Below are positions 34,318-42,823 of a DNA stretch of 64,000 nucleotides, in pieces. The notes under the pieces were generated by a model, which saw nothing but the letters and a program-made list of their open reading frames with translations, had not been told where the DNA came from and did not search any database. This DNA comes from Micromonospora citrea. Its GTDB lineage: Bacteria; Actinomycetota; Actinomycetes; Mycobacteriales; Micromonosporaceae. The stretch's first letter is position 1. Each line of letters starts with the position of its first letter. Position numbers and translations under genes: made by a program. The stretch lies in contig NZ_FMHZ01000002.1 of NCBI RefSeq assembly GCF_900090315.1, positions 124,001 to 188,000 of the forward strand, written 5' to 3'.

Positions 34318-34766
34318 GCCGGCTCCCCTGCCCGGACGGCCACCGGGGTGGTGTCGGCCGGCGCCGGGTCGGCCAGCCTTCGCGCTGCCTGGTGGACGCT
34401 GACGACGACGTGCACCGCGATGATGCCGTTGAGGGCGTGCAGCCCGGCGATGGTCAGGCCGAACGGGGTGCTGGCGCCCGCGACGTCGGTGGCCCCGTTC
34501 GCGAGACCGGCGATGAGCGCCTGGAGGACGACGAGGCCGAGCGGCAGGACCGCGAGTCCGACGACCCGGCCCGGCGCCTTCGCCAGCGCGGCGGAGAGGA
34601 TGGTGAGCAGGGTGAGCACGGGGATGACGGCCATCCCGGTGACGCTGTGCAGCGCGTACGCGCCGTCGCCGCCGGGTTTCGTGAACGCGCCTACGGCGGC
34701 GAAGACGAACTGCAGGGCGAACGCGGCGAGCGTCACGGCGCTGACGACGACGAAGAGCCTACGCAT
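34314..34766 (-). CDS. DUF6220-like four-helix membrane protein
   Basis: A 150-residue protein with four transmembrane helices. It is similar in layout to DUF6220: LFVVVSAVTLAAFALQFVFA, YALHSVTGMAVIPVLTLLT, GLAVLPLGLVVLQALIAGL and LTIAGLHALNGIIAVHVVV. Conserved His residues sit in helices 2 and 4, as in small haem- or quinone-linked membrane proteins, but no haem binding is shown. ATG 34766 lies inside the end of the upstream gene (8-base overlap), and its stop overlaps the oxidase start. It is probably co-translated and works with the oxidase. Confidence 0.72.
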   Translation of the reverse strand: MRRLFVVVSAVTLAAFALQFVFAAVGAFTKPGGDGAYALHSVTGMAVIPVLTLLTILSAALAKAPGRVVGLAVLPLGLVVLQALIAGLANGATDVAGASTPFGLTIAGLHALNGIIAVHVVVSVHQAARRLADPAPADTTPVAVRAGEPA

Positions 34767-35766
34767 CGGTGACCTCCTGGTGGTGAGCCGGGGACAGGGC
34801 CTCGGCGACGTGGTCGGTGGCGGCGACGGCGCCGAACGCGACCAGCCGCACGAGGTCGGCGTCGTCCGGATGGGACATCCGCCAGAGGGCGACGTCGCCC
34901 GGGCTGATCGCGCTGGGCGCGAACGCCGCCAGCAGGGCGATCCGGGTGCCGACACGGTCCGCGCCGGGCACGTCCCGGACCAGGTCGACGGCCCAGTCCG
35001 CGGGCCTGGCCGGGTGCCGCCCGTCCTCCCACCGCACGGTCGCCCTGACGGTCTGGCGGGCCACGTCGCCGAGGAGGTCTCCGCCCCGCGTGGCGGCGTC
35101 CCTCAGCGACGCGTACGCGACGCCGACGGGGCTGGCCCCCGCCCAGGCCGGCGGTGCCGTCGCACCGGCGTCGAGCAGCGACAGGCTGCTGCCGGGCTCC
35201 TTCGGCTCCCGCGCCGCCCTGGCGTAGAGCCGGCCCCCGACCGAGCGCACCAGCGGGGCGCGTTGCAGGCCGCCGGGCAGCAGATCGGGTTCGAGCAGCG
35301 CCGAGACGATCCGGTTGATGAACTGGAAGGCGAGCAGGGTACCGGTGATCTCGGGGCGGTACGTGCTGGTCCAGCCGGCGGCCCGGGGGCTCCGGCTGGC
35401 CTCGGCCCAGGCCACCAGCTCCACCTGCCTCGGCCCCGGTGGCGTCCCGCCCCGGGCCATCACCTCGGCCAACTCGGGCTCGCCGAGGGCGTGCAGCAGC
35501 AGGACGTGGGCGTCGACGCAGAACCGGCAGCGGTTGGCGCGGGACACCGCCGCGGCGACGAGCTCGCGGTCGACCCGGGACGCGTCCCCGGCGAGCAGGG
35601 CCTCGCGCATCAGCGCCCACGTCGCGGCCTGCACCTCCGGCACGACCGCGAGCGCCTGGAAGGTGGGCACCGGCCCGAGAAAGTCGTCCCGCAGCTGCCG
35701 GTAGACCTCGGCGGTGCGACCGGTCGCGGCCCTGACGGCCACGGGAGTGAAGAAGCGGTATGTCAT
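34759..35766 (-). CDS. carboxymuconolactone decarboxylase/AhpD-like protein, long form
   Basis: A 335-residue protein. The first 200 residues resemble the peroxidase-related AhpD/CMD fold, with the redox motif SRANRCRFCVDAHVLLLHAL (CxxC followed by DxH). The last 135 residues form a second, Cys-free repeat-like region (RIALLAAFAPSAISPGDVALWR). ATG 35766 is first in the operon. It is divergent from a two-component system, with palindromic sites between. A thiol or peroxide detoxification role is inferred from the motif. Confidence 0.78.
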   Translation of the reverse strand: MTYRFFTPVAVRAATGRTAEVYRQLRDDFLGPVPTFQALAVVPEVQAATWALMREALLAGDASRVDRELVAAAVSRANRCRFCVDAHVLLLHALGEPELAEVMARGGTPPGPRQVELVAWAEASRSPRAAGWTSTYRPEITGTLLAFQFINRIVSALLEPDLLPGGLQRAPLVRSVGGRLYARAAREPKEPGSSLSLLDAGATAPPAWAGASPVGVAYASLRDAATRGGDLLGDVARQTVRATVRWEDGRHPARPADWAVDLVRDVPGADRVGTRIALLAAFAPSAISPGDVALWRMSHPDDADLVRLVAFGAVAATDHVAEALSPAHHQEVTDA

Positions 35767-35834
35767 GGGTTCGATGCTTGTCGCGGCGGGCCGGGAAGAC
35801 GTCGTGCCACCGCAGACACTTGCCCGCCCGCCGA

Positions 35835-35868
35835 TACCGCGTCCGCGGTACGCCTCGTCTACCGCGGT
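35835..35868. promoter_or_regulatory. paired ACCGC/GCGGT palindromes between divergent operons
   Basis: TACCGC (35835-35840) and GCGGTA (35845-35850) are inverted around GTCC. A second palindrome ACCGCGGT lies at 35861-35868. Both share the half-site ACCGC, and they lie 30-70 bases upstream of the histidine kinase. They are candidate binding sites for the adjacent response regulator. Confidence 0.5.
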
Positions 35869-35909
35869 GGGGGGATGCTCCGCGACGTCGGCCGCCCTAC
35901 AGTTCGATC

Positions 35910-37040
35910 ATGCGCCGCGATCTGCCGTACGTCCTCAGCGGTCTCGCCCTCGGCGGGCTCCTGCTCGGCAACGCCGCGCTCGCGCCGGACGCCGCGCCGG
36001 TGCGGGCGACGGACGTCGTCCTGTTTCTGGTCATGGCGGCGGCCCTGGCGGCGTGCCGGCGCCACCCGGTGGTGGCGTTGGGCGTGGCGACCGCCGCCAT
36101 GCTGGCCCTCCACGTCCGGGTGCACGCCGGGGTGTCCGCCGCGTTCCCCGTCCTCGGCACGGTCTACCTGGCCGCCTGGCGTGGGCACCGGGCCGCCGCC
36201 GCTCTCGCCAGCGTCGTCTTCCTCGGCGGCTTCCTGGCCCGTGACGTCTCGGTGGCGCCGGCCGACCGACCGACCCAGCAGATCGCCGAGCGGACCGCGC
36301 TGCTGCTGGGCTGGTTCTTCGCGGCCAACGTCGCCGGGCTCGTCGCGCGGCAACGCCGGGCATACCTCGAACAGGTCGAGCAGCGGGCGCTCGAGGCCGA
36401 ACGCACCCGCGAGGAGATGGCGTTGCGCCGCGCCGGGGAGGAGCGCCTGCGCATCGCCCGGGACCTGCACGACTCACTGACCCACAGCATCTCCGTCATC
36501 AAGGTGCAGGCCGGGATCGCCGTGCACCTGGCCCGCAAGCACAACGAGGAGCCGTCGGCGGCGCTGCTGGCGATCCAGGAGGCCAGTGCCGCCGCGATGC
36601 GGGAGCTTCGGGCGACGCTGGACGTCCTGCGCGCACCCGACGACGTGGACCGCGTCGGACTGGCCCGGGTGGACGAGCTGGCCGAGCGGACCCGGGCGGC
36701 CGGCGTACCGGTGCGGGTGAGCGTCACCGGCCAGCCCCGGGACCTGCCCGCCGAGGTCGACCAGGCCGGCTATCGCGTGGTCCAGGAGGCGCTGACCAAC
36801 GTGGCCCGGCACGCCGGCCCCGCGACCGCCCAGGTCCACATCGCGTACGCCCCGGCGCGGCTGACCGTCTCGGTCGACGACGACGGGCGGGCCTCGCCGG
36901 CCCGGCCGGTGACGCCGGGGGTGGGCCTGCGCGGCATGCGGGAACGGGTCACCGGGCTGGGCGGGACGCTGCGGGCCGCCGCCCGCGACGGCGGCGGGTT
37001 CGCGGTGCGGGCCACGTTCCCGCTGGACGGCCCGGCATGA
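35910..37040 (+). CDS. NarL-type sensor histidine kinase
   Basis: A 376-residue membrane kinase. Residues 1-145 hold four to five transmembrane helices with almost no outside loop, suggesting a signal sensed in the membrane. A short coiled coil follows, then HisKA_3 with phospho-acceptor His187 (RIARDLHDSLTHSISVIK) and an HATPase (VVQEALTNVARHAG, DDDGRAS, GVGLRGMRERV). ATG 35910 follows TACAGT (35898-35903) by six bases, probably leaderless. It is paired with the response regulator 76 bases downstream. Confidence 0.9.
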   Translation: MRRDLPYVLSGLALGGLLLGNAALAPDAAPVRATDVVLFLVMAAALAACRRHPVVALGVATAAMLALHVRVHAGVSAAFPVLGTVYLAAWRGHRAAAALASVVFLGGFLARDVSVAPADRPTQQIAERTALLLGWFFAANVAGLVARQRRAYLEQVEQRALEAERTREEMALRRAGEERLRIARDLHDSLTHSISVIKVQAGIAVHLARKHNEEPSAALLAIQEASAAAMRELRATLDVLRAPDDVDRVGLARVDELAERTRAAGVPVRVSVTGQPRDLPAEVDQAGYRVVQEALTNVARHAGPATAQVHIAYAPARLTVSVDDDGRASPARPVTPGVGLRGMRERVTGLGGTLRAAARDGGGFAVRATFPLDGPA

Positions 37041-37116
37041 CCGAGCGCCCGCGCGAGGTCCGGCCAGCTCGGCCCGCCACGGATCGTGACGGCTCCGACC
37101 GGAGGGAGGAGGCGGC

Positions 37117-37779
37117 ATGATCCGTGTCCTGCTCGCCGACGACCAGGCGCTGATGCGGGCCGGGTTCCGGGCGTTGCTCGACGCCGAGGACGACCTGGAG
37201 GTCGTCGGCGAGGCCGCCGACGGCGCCTCGGCCGTCGAGCTGTCGCGACGCCTGCGGCCCGACGTCGTGCTGATGGACGTGCAGATGCCCGGCCTCGACG
37301 GTATCGAGGCCACCCGGCGCATCGCGGCCGCTCCCGACCTCGGCGCCGTCCGTGTCCTCATGCTGACCAACTACGGGCTCGACTCCTACGTCTTCGCCGC
37401 ACTCCGCGCGGGCGCCAGTGGGTTCCTCCTCAAGGATGCCGACCCGGCCGACCTGCTGCGGGCCATCGACGTCGTGGCTCGCGGGGACGCGCTGCTCGCC
37501 CCGGCGGTCACGCGTACGCTCATCAGCGAGTTCGTCGCCGGCCCGCCGCCGGCCGACCCGGCGGCGGGGCGCGACGTCCTGACCGCCCGGGAGCAGGAGG
37601 TCGTCGATCTCGTCGCCCGGGGGCTGAGCAACGACGAGATCGCCGAGCGCATGGTGATCAGTCCGTTGACCGCCAAGACACACGTCAACCGGGCGATGAT
37701 GAAGCTGCACTGCCGCGACCGCGCCCAGCTGGTCGTCTGGGCGTACGAGTCGGGGCTGGTGACGCCGCGTCGCCGGTGA
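37117..37779 (+). CDS. NarL/LuxR-type response regulator
   Basis: A 220-residue regulator. Receiver: acidic DD at 8-9, phosphorylated Asp54 (VVLMDVQMPG) and Lys of GFLLKDA near 106. DNA-binding: LuxR HTH LTAREQEVVDLVARGLSNDEIAERMVISPLTAKTHVNR (about 155-195, given as LTAREQEVVDL and SPLTAKTHVNR). ATG 37117 has a strong GGAGGGAGG site. It is the partner of the upstream kinase and plausibly controls the divergent oxidase operon through the ACCGC palindromes. Confidence 0.92.
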   Translation: MIRVLLADDQALMRAGFRALLDAEDDLEVVGEAADGASAVELSRRLRPDVVLMDVQMPGLDGIEATRRIAAAPDLGAVRVLMLTNYGLDSYVFAALRAGASGFLLKDADPADLLRAIDVVARGDALLAPAVTRTLISEFVAGPPPADPAAGRDVLTAREQEVVDLVARGLSNDEIAERMVISPLTAKTHVNRAMMKLHCRDRAQLVVWAYESGLVTPRRR

Positions 37780-37865
37780 CGGCCGGGCGGCGGTCGGCGG
37801 CGGTCGGCGGCTCTCGGCGCGACGCGGCGCGGTGGAGGTCGGCGGGCGCGGTAGGTTGCACAGTC

Positions 37866-38576
37866 ATGGCCACGACCACCGACGTCCGTCGCGAACTCGC
37901 CGGCCTGGCCGATCCACGACGGGCGGCGGCGACGAGCCGGTTCCTGCAGATGGTGCCGGGCGGATACGGCGAGGGCGACACGGCCATCGGTGTCCCGGTG
38001 CCGGAACAGCGCCGGGTGGCCGCCCGGTACTGGCGCGACCTGTCCCTGGCCGGGACGGCGAAGCTGCTGACCAGCGACGTGCACGAGGAGCGGCTGACGG
38101 CGCTGTTCATCCTGGTGCGCAAGTTCGCCAAGGGAGACGAGGAGCAACGGGGGCGGGTCTTCGACGTCGTCATGGCCCACACCGACCGCATCGACAACTG
38201 GGATCTGGTGGACTCGTCCGCGCCGTACATCGTGGGCCCCTGGCTCGCCGACAAGGACCGCGGCGTCCTGGACCGGCTGGCCGGGTCGAGCCTGGTGTGG
38301 GACCGGCGCATCGCCGTCATGGCGACTTTCGCATTCATCAGGGCCGGTGACTTCGACTGGACCTTCCGCCTCAGCGACCGACTCCTGCACGATCCGCACG
38401 ACCTCGTGCAGAAGGCGGTGGGCTGGATGCTGCGTGAGGTCGGCAACCGCGACAGGGCGGCGGAGGAGGCGTTCCTGGCCGGACGCTACCGAGTCATGCC
38501 GCGGGTCATGCTCCGGTACGCGATCGAGAAGTTCGAGCCGCGGCGACGCGGGGAGTATCTCTCCGGCCTGGCCTAG
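37866..38576 (+). CDS. AlkD-like DNA alkylation repair protein
   Basis: A 236-residue all-helical HEAT-like DNA glycosylase family protein (DUF1061/AlkD), which removes alkylated purines. Segments GVPVPEQRRVAARYWRDLS, VHEERLTALFILVRKFAKGD, DNWDLVDSSAPYIVGPWL, LVWDRRIAVMATFAFI and HDLVQKAVGWMLREVGNRD are characteristic; Trp and Asp of the DNWDLVD motif are the expected active-site residues. ATG 37866 follows TAGGTT (37852-37857) by eight bases, probably leaderless. It stands alone. Confidence 0.88.
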   Translation: MATTTDVRRELAGLADPRRAAATSRFLQMVPGGYGEGDTAIGVPVPEQRRVAARYWRDLSLAGTAKLLTSDVHEERLTALFILVRKFAKGDEEQRGRVFDVVMAHTDRIDNWDLVDSSAPYIVGPWLADKDRGVLDRLAGSSLVWDRRIAVMATFAFIRAGDFDWTFRLSDRLLHDPHDLVQKAVGWMLREVGNRDRAAEEAFLAGRYRVMPRVMLRYAIEKFEPRRRGEYLSGLA

Positions 38577-38588
38577 GCTAGCGCGTGC

Positions 38589-40394
38589 TCAGGGCGTGAG
38601 GTGCTCGAGGAGGAACTCGCCGGCGTTGGCGAAGGCCCTCTCCTGGTTCTCCCGCCGCGTGAAGCCGTGCCCCTCATCCAGGAACACCTCGTACCGCACC
38701 TCCACCCCGCGATCGCGCAGTCGAGTCACGATCTGGTCGCTCTCGCTCTTCGGCACCCTCGGGTCGTTGGCGCCCTGAATCACCATCAACGGTGCGCGGA
38801 TCTTGTCGGCGTGAGTCACCGGAGAGCGCGCCAGCAGCTGCTCGGCGTCGGCGTCCGGGTCACCGATAACAATCGCCACCACACTGCGCCAGGTGGGGGG
38901 TGACGCCTTCGCCAGGGTGACGAGGTTGCTCGGCCCGTACAGGTCGACCCCGGCCGCCCAGTTGAGGTCCGAGAGGCGGCTCAGGCAGGACAGGACGGAG
39001 AAGCCCCCGTAAGAGGCGCCCATCACGCCGATCCGGGTGGAGTCCACCCAGTCCTGGGAGCGTAGGAAGGCCACCGCCTCGGCGAAGTCGTTCAGGTCGC
39101 CGCCACCCCAATCCCGGTTCACGAGGTCGGCGTACGCCCGGCCGTACCCGAGCGATCCCCGCACGTTCGGGGCGAACACCGCGACGCCCCGGGACACCAG
39201 GTACTGATAAAAGCCGTCGTACATGTAGACGGGCAGCTCCTGCCAGGCCGGGCCGCCGTGGATGGAGATGAGCACGCCCACCGGCTCACTGCGGGCGGGA
39301 CGGTAGAGGAACCCCGGGATCTGCAGCCCGTCGCGCGCCGGGTAGCGCACCAGCGTGGCATCGACGAACTGGGCGGCGTCGGCCGCGACCGGCTTGGCAT
39401 CGGTCAGCCACCGGTTCTCGCCCGTCTCCAGGTCGATCATCAGAATGTTCCACGGGCGGGTGGCGGTGGACACGCGCAGGACGACTGACCGGCCGTCAGG
39501 AGAGATCGTCAGGCCGGTCGCGGCACCACGGGGCAACTGGGGCATGTCCATGTCGGTGCCCGTGGAGAGGTCCCGGCCGCGGAGAATGGAATAGCCGTCG
39601 ACGTTGACGCTCCAGACCAGGGTGCGCCCATCGGCTGAGAGAGCGACCTCCGTGACGTCCCAGTCAGGGGTGTCCAGCCACGTCAGCTCACCGGTCTTCG
39701 CATCCATCGTGGCCAGGCCAACGAACTGGCGGCCGGCGTTGCTCATCACCAGGAAGCCGCTGCCGTCCGGCAGCCACGGCCCAAGCTCGTACGCGGCCTC
39801 GCCGTCGCGCGGAGTCAGGAGCACCGGCTCACCGTCGAGGGGGACCACGTACACGATGTGGTCGGTGTTGCTGGTCCGCCACTCAGTGGCGGTCAACCTG
39901 CTCCCGTCCGGCGCCCAGTGCCCCGGGTAGACCCGGCCACCTCCGGTGAACAGCCGGCGCACGTCACCGGTAGCGACATCCCGCAACAGGACGTCCTGAT
40001 CCGCCGGGGTCCGGTCGTTTCCGCAGTAGGCGATGTACCTGCCGTCGGGGGAGAAGGGGTCGCCGATGGCGGCCGCGAACTGCACCTTGGAGTTGTCGGT
40101 CAGCGCCTCGGCGGTCCCGCCGCTAACGCTGATCCGACGGAGCTGGGCGTTCTCGTTGCCCTGGTCATCGGCGAGGAAGAGCAGCCACTCACCTCCGGGA
40201 TGCCATGCCACTCGCCGGATCGCCGAGTCGGTGTAGTCGGTCAGCCGCTGACTGTCGCCGCCAGTGATGCCCTGGGTGATGAGGTTGAACTGGCCGCTGC
40301 TGTCGTCGACGTAGGCGATCCTCGCGCTGTCGGGTGAGAAGACCAACGTCGGCAGGAACCTCAGGCCCGACTGGTAGTCGCGAAACTCAGGCAT
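38589..40394 (-). CDS. S9 family prolyl-oligopeptidase-like peptidase
   Basis: A 601-residue cytoplasmic peptidase. Residues 1-330 are a beta-propeller (FSPDSARIAYVDD, WHPGGEWLLFLADD, FSPDGRYIAYCGND, ISPDGRSVVLR). The C-terminal hydrolase domain has Ser461 (GASYGG), Asp544 (GANDPRVP) and His576 (DEGHGF). It has no signal peptide. ATG 40394 follows TAGGAT on the minus strand by six bases, the leaderless pattern. It likely degrades short or acylated peptides. It stands alone next to a region of decayed genes. Confidence 0.92.
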   Translation of the reverse strand: MPEFRDYQSGLRFLPTLVFSPDSARIAYVDDSSGQFNLITQGITGGDSQRLTDYTDSAIRRVAWHPGGEWLLFLADDQGNENAQLRRISVSGGTAEALTDNSKVQFAAAIGDPFSPDGRYIAYCGNDRTPADQDVLLRDVATGDVRRLFTGGGRVYPGHWAPDGSRLTATEWRTSNTDHIVYVVPLDGEPVLLTPRDGEAAYELGPWLPDGSGFLVMSNAGRQFVGLATMDAKTGELTWLDTPDWDVTEVALSADGRTLVWSVNVDGYSILRGRDLSTGTDMDMPQLPRGAATGLTISPDGRSVVLRVSTATRPWNILMIDLETGENRWLTDAKPVAADAAQFVDATLVRYPARDGLQIPGFLYRPARSEPVGVLISIHGGPAWQELPVYMYDGFYQYLVSRGVAVFAPNVRGSLGYGRAYADLVNRDWGGGDLNDFAEAVAFLRSQDWVDSTRIGVMGASYGGFSVLSCLSRLSDLNWAAGVDLYGPSNLVTLAKASPPTWRSVVAIVIGDPDADAEQLLARSPVTHADKIRAPLMVIQGANDPRVPKSESDQIVTRLRDRGVEVRYEVFLDEGHGFTRRENQERAFANAGEFLLEHLTP

Positions 40395-40489
40395 GGATCG
40401 ATCCTAGACTCGCCATCGACGGCGGTAGGGCCCGAACGTTCGGTAGGCCGCCCATCGACCGCAGACGACGCCAGGCAGCCGGGCGCAAC

Positions 40490-40700
40490 ATGATCGCGAT
40501 GAATGGACAGGTGTGGCGGCCGGCGGAGCGCGGCGACGCTGACTGTCTCGCGGTGTCGTCCGGGCTGGTCGAGGAATTCGGTGCCCTCGGTCTGGAGAGC
40601 GACGCCGAAGCGGCGGAACTCCGGCTGGACCACCCGGGGCTCGACCTCCGTCAGGGCCTTGCCGGTAGGCTCATCGCCCGCTCACCGGGGGCGTGCCGGC
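40490..40700 (+). pseudogene. N-terminal fragment of a GNAT-type acetyltransferase
   Basis: The frame from ATG 40490/40499 reads MNGQVWRPAERGDADCLAV, then EAAELRLDHPGLDLRQG. This resembles the opening of actinobacterial GNAT enzymes (VWRPLTxxDAxAL... LDLxxGT). The acetyl-CoA-binding core is missing, and the frame runs into sequence antisense to the DinB gene. The fragment has no clear ribosome-binding site. It is probably a relic; the similarity is weak. Confidence 0.4.
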
Positions 40701-40726
40701 CGCTCAAATTCGAGCGCACAGCACTT

Positions 40727-41350
40727 TCAGGGTACGTCCCTCCGATCTCGAAGTGGCCGATCGTCGACGACGTGCTCGTTGCCGCGTCCGCTGGCGTCGA
40801 GGGCGGCCTGCTCCACTCGCCGGCGGTGGTCCAGCCACCATGACTCGTCGCCGGCGGGCAGGTTGTCGTTGCCGGGCAGCAGCCCGGCCGCGCCGTCGAC
40901 GAGTTCGCGCACGATGTCGGCGTGGCCGGCGTGCCGTTGGGTTTCCGCGATGACGTGGATCATGACGCGGTGCAGCGTCACCGCCGCATCGCCCCACCAG
41001 GGCACGCGGCCGACCTCGTCCAGCGCGAGGGCTTCGATGGTGCTGTCGGCGTGGGCGATCGCGCGACGGTACAGGGCGACGATCTCCTCCCGGGTCTCGT
41101 CCGCGGTCGCCCACATGTCGGCGTTGGGGTCCGCTCCGTCGCCGGCGTACGGCAGCTCCGGCTCGAACGGCCGGCCGAACACGACCCCGAAGTAGAGGGT
41201 CTCGCAGAACGCCGAGTGTTTGACCAGACCGAGCAGGTTGGTGCCGGTCCGGGTGAGCGGGCGTCGGATGTCGTACTCGCCGAGCCCGTCCAGCTTCCAC
41301 AGCAGCGCGTCGCGGCCGCCCTTCAGGTAGCTGTGCAGGTCTGCCTTCAT
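40727..41350 (-). CDS. DinB/DUF664 family protein
   Basis: A 207-residue four-helix-bundle protein of the DinB-like metal-binding superfamily, often thiol-dependent transferases. Visible: DALLWKLDGLGEYDIRRPLT, GLVKHSAFCETLYFG (first His ligand), and TLHRVMIHVIAETQRHAGHADIVRELVDG (second and third His), then the C-terminal WWLDHRRRVEQAA typical of DUF664. ATG 41350 follows CATAGT by six bases on the minus strand. Its 3' end overlaps the decayed acetyltransferase fragment. Confidence 0.86.
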   Translation of the reverse strand: MKADLHSYLKGGRDALLWKLDGLGEYDIRRPLTRTGTNLLGLVKHSAFCETLYFGVVFGRPFEPELPYAGDGADPNADMWATADETREEIVALYRRAIAHADSTIEALALDEVGRVPWWGDAAVTLHRVMIHVIAETQRHAGHADIVRELVDGAAGLLPGNDNLPAGDESWWLDHRRRVEQAALDASGRGNEHVVDDRPLRDRRDVP

Positions 41351-41439
41351 GGCAGCACTATGGCAGCCGTCAGACGTCGACGCCGCCCCGGATGATCACC
41401 GGGGCTCATGACGCCGCGTCCGGACCGGAGCCTGGGGAG

Positions 41440-41763
41440 ATTTCGTAGGCGCGCGACACGAGCCACCTCGACCCGACAACGCGCGAGCCACCTCTCCCGG
41501 CCGGGACGCTGTGCCGACAGATGCTCGGGGGTTCCGCTTCCAGGCGCGTATCGACCCGGCGTCCGCGTAGTGGATGACCACCAGGTCACCGCCGTCCGGC
41601 AGGACCGCCGGCTCCCGGCCCAGGTAGCCCGGCTGGGTCTCGGCCAGCGCCACCATCCGACTGCTCATCTCGGCGTAGCCCTCGGGGTCCTTCCCGCTCG
41701 GGTGATCGTGAAGATGGCGATCTGGTAGGGCGGCTCGGGCCGAGTCCAGTAAGGAGTGGTCAC
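41440..41763 (-). pseudogene. antibiotic biosynthesis monooxygenase (ABM) gene with two frameshifts
   Basis: Three pieces of an ABM-fold protein lie in order but not in one frame. The first, from GTG 41763 (EPPYQIAIFTITR), and the last (EHLSAQRPGRERWLARCRVEVARVA) are in one frame. The middle (DPEGYAEMSSRMVALAETQPG, SIRAWKR) is in another. Read together they match the usual small ABM protein of about 105 residues. The two shifts compensate each other, so the gene is broken unless the sequence is wrong at both points. Confidence 0.65.
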
Positions 41764-41823
41764 GGCTCATGGTGGTCGCTCACCGGCGCTCCTCCGCCGT
41801 CCGGTACGGGAGCGGCCCCGGCC

Positions 41824-41865
41824 GACGGGACCGGCCTGACGGGACCGGCCTGACGGGACCGGGCC
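41824..41865 (+). repeat. 14-bp tandem repeat, three copies
   Basis: Unit GACGGGACCGGCCT; the third copy differs at its end, where it runs into the TAGGAT element (41867-41872) of the next gene. Confidence 0.85.
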
Positions 41866-41878
41866 GTAGGATCGGGCC

Positions 41879-42346
41879 ATGGGCAGGACCGACCGCGCCA
41901 GTCGGGTCATCGCGGCGCCCCCGGCGACCGTCTACGGCGCGCTCCTCGACCGGGAGTCGCTCGAGGCGTGGCTGCCGCCGGACGGCATGCGCGGGCGTGT
42001 GGAGCGGTGGGATCCCCGGCCCGGTGGCGGCTTCCGAATGGTCCTCACCTACCTCGACCCGGCCGGCAGCCCGGGCAAGACGTCGGACGAGACGGACGTC
42101 GTCGACGTGAGGTTCGCCGCGCTGGTGCCGCCGGAGCGCGTGGTGCAGCGGGCCGTGTTCGAGGCGGACGACGCGTCGTACGCGGGCACCATGACGATGA
42201 CCTGGCAGCTCGCTGCCGTCGGCGAGGGCACCGAGGTGACCGTGACCGCCACCGACGTGCCACCCGGCATCGACCAGGCCGCCCACCAGGCCGGGATCGC
42301 CTCGTCGCTGGCCAACCTGGCGTCGTACGTCGAAGCGGCCGACTGA
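41879..42346 (+). CDS. SRPBCC (AHSA1-like) protein
   Basis: A 155-residue START/AHSA1-fold protein (ASRVIAAPPATVYGALLDRE, LEAWLPPDGMRG, GGGFRMVLTYLD, FEADDASYAGTMTMTWQL, AGIASSLANLASYVE). It is a second, only distantly similar copy of the family at 8248-8655, without an ArsR partner. ATG 41879 follows TAGGAT (41867-41872) by six bases, probably leaderless, with a three-copy repeat abutting the promoter. Ligand unknown. Confidence 0.86.
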   Translation: MGRTDRASRVIAAPPATVYGALLDRESLEAWLPPDGMRGRVERWDPRPGGGFRMVLTYLDPAGSPGKTSDETDVVDVRFAALVPPERVVQRAVFEADDASYAGTMTMTWQLAAVGEGTEVTVTATDVPPGIDQAAHQAGIASSLANLASYVEAAD

Positions 42347-42451
42347 CCCGGGCCGGCCGCGGCGCCCGACGACCTGTCCGGGCGGTACGGATTAGCCCCG
42401 CGTTGGGCGGGTATGCGGCGGCTCGCACGTCGGTAGAGGGTTGGGGGGCGT

Positions 42452-42823
42452 ATGTCGGCGACGGATGCGTTCTTCGAGCAGTTGAGTCGTATCGGGCAGG
42501 ATCCGCGGTTTCGCAAGGTGCAGGGCAGCGTCCGGTTCGACATCCGCGACCATGATCAGGTACGGCAGTGGCTGCTGACGATCGATCACGGCCAGATACG
42601 GGTGTCGCCTGGTGGAGGCGCCGCGACGTCCGTGCTCACGCTTTCCTCCGAGGTGGCGGAGGCGATGGTCCGGGGTGAGATGAACGGGCTGTCGGCGATG
42701 CTCCGTGGTGAGATCCTGGTCGACGGGGATCTTGGGCTGGCGCTGCGGATGGGGCGGCTGTTCCACACGCCGGCCATCGCGCGCGGGACCAGGCAGCCCT
42801 CGGGCGCAGAGGTGACCGAGTGA
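42452..42823 (+). CDS. SCP2 sterol-carrier-domain protein
   Basis: A 123-residue protein made of one SCP2-like lipid-binding domain: GSVRFDIRDHDQVRQWLLTI, then VLTLSSEVAEAMVRGEMNGL and ILVDGDLGLALRMGRLF (the conserved C-terminal half). ATG 42452 has a G-rich site upstream. Its stop overlaps the start of the next gene, a large glucosidase (GTGA). Coupling of a lipid-binding domain to a carbohydrate enzyme is unusual and suggests a shared lipid-linked or glycolipid substrate (inference). Confidence 0.82.
   Translation: MSATDAFFEQLSRIGQDPRFRKVQGSVRFDIRDHDQVRQWLLTIDHGQIRVSPGGGAATSVLTLSSEVAEAMVRGEMNGLSAMLRGEILVDGDLGLALRMGRLFHTPAIARGTRQPSGAEVTE

Noticed and set aside
32593..36480. 1295-residue plus-strand open frame across the oxidase operon
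   Set aside because: Antisense shadow of three real genes; no domain or start signal.
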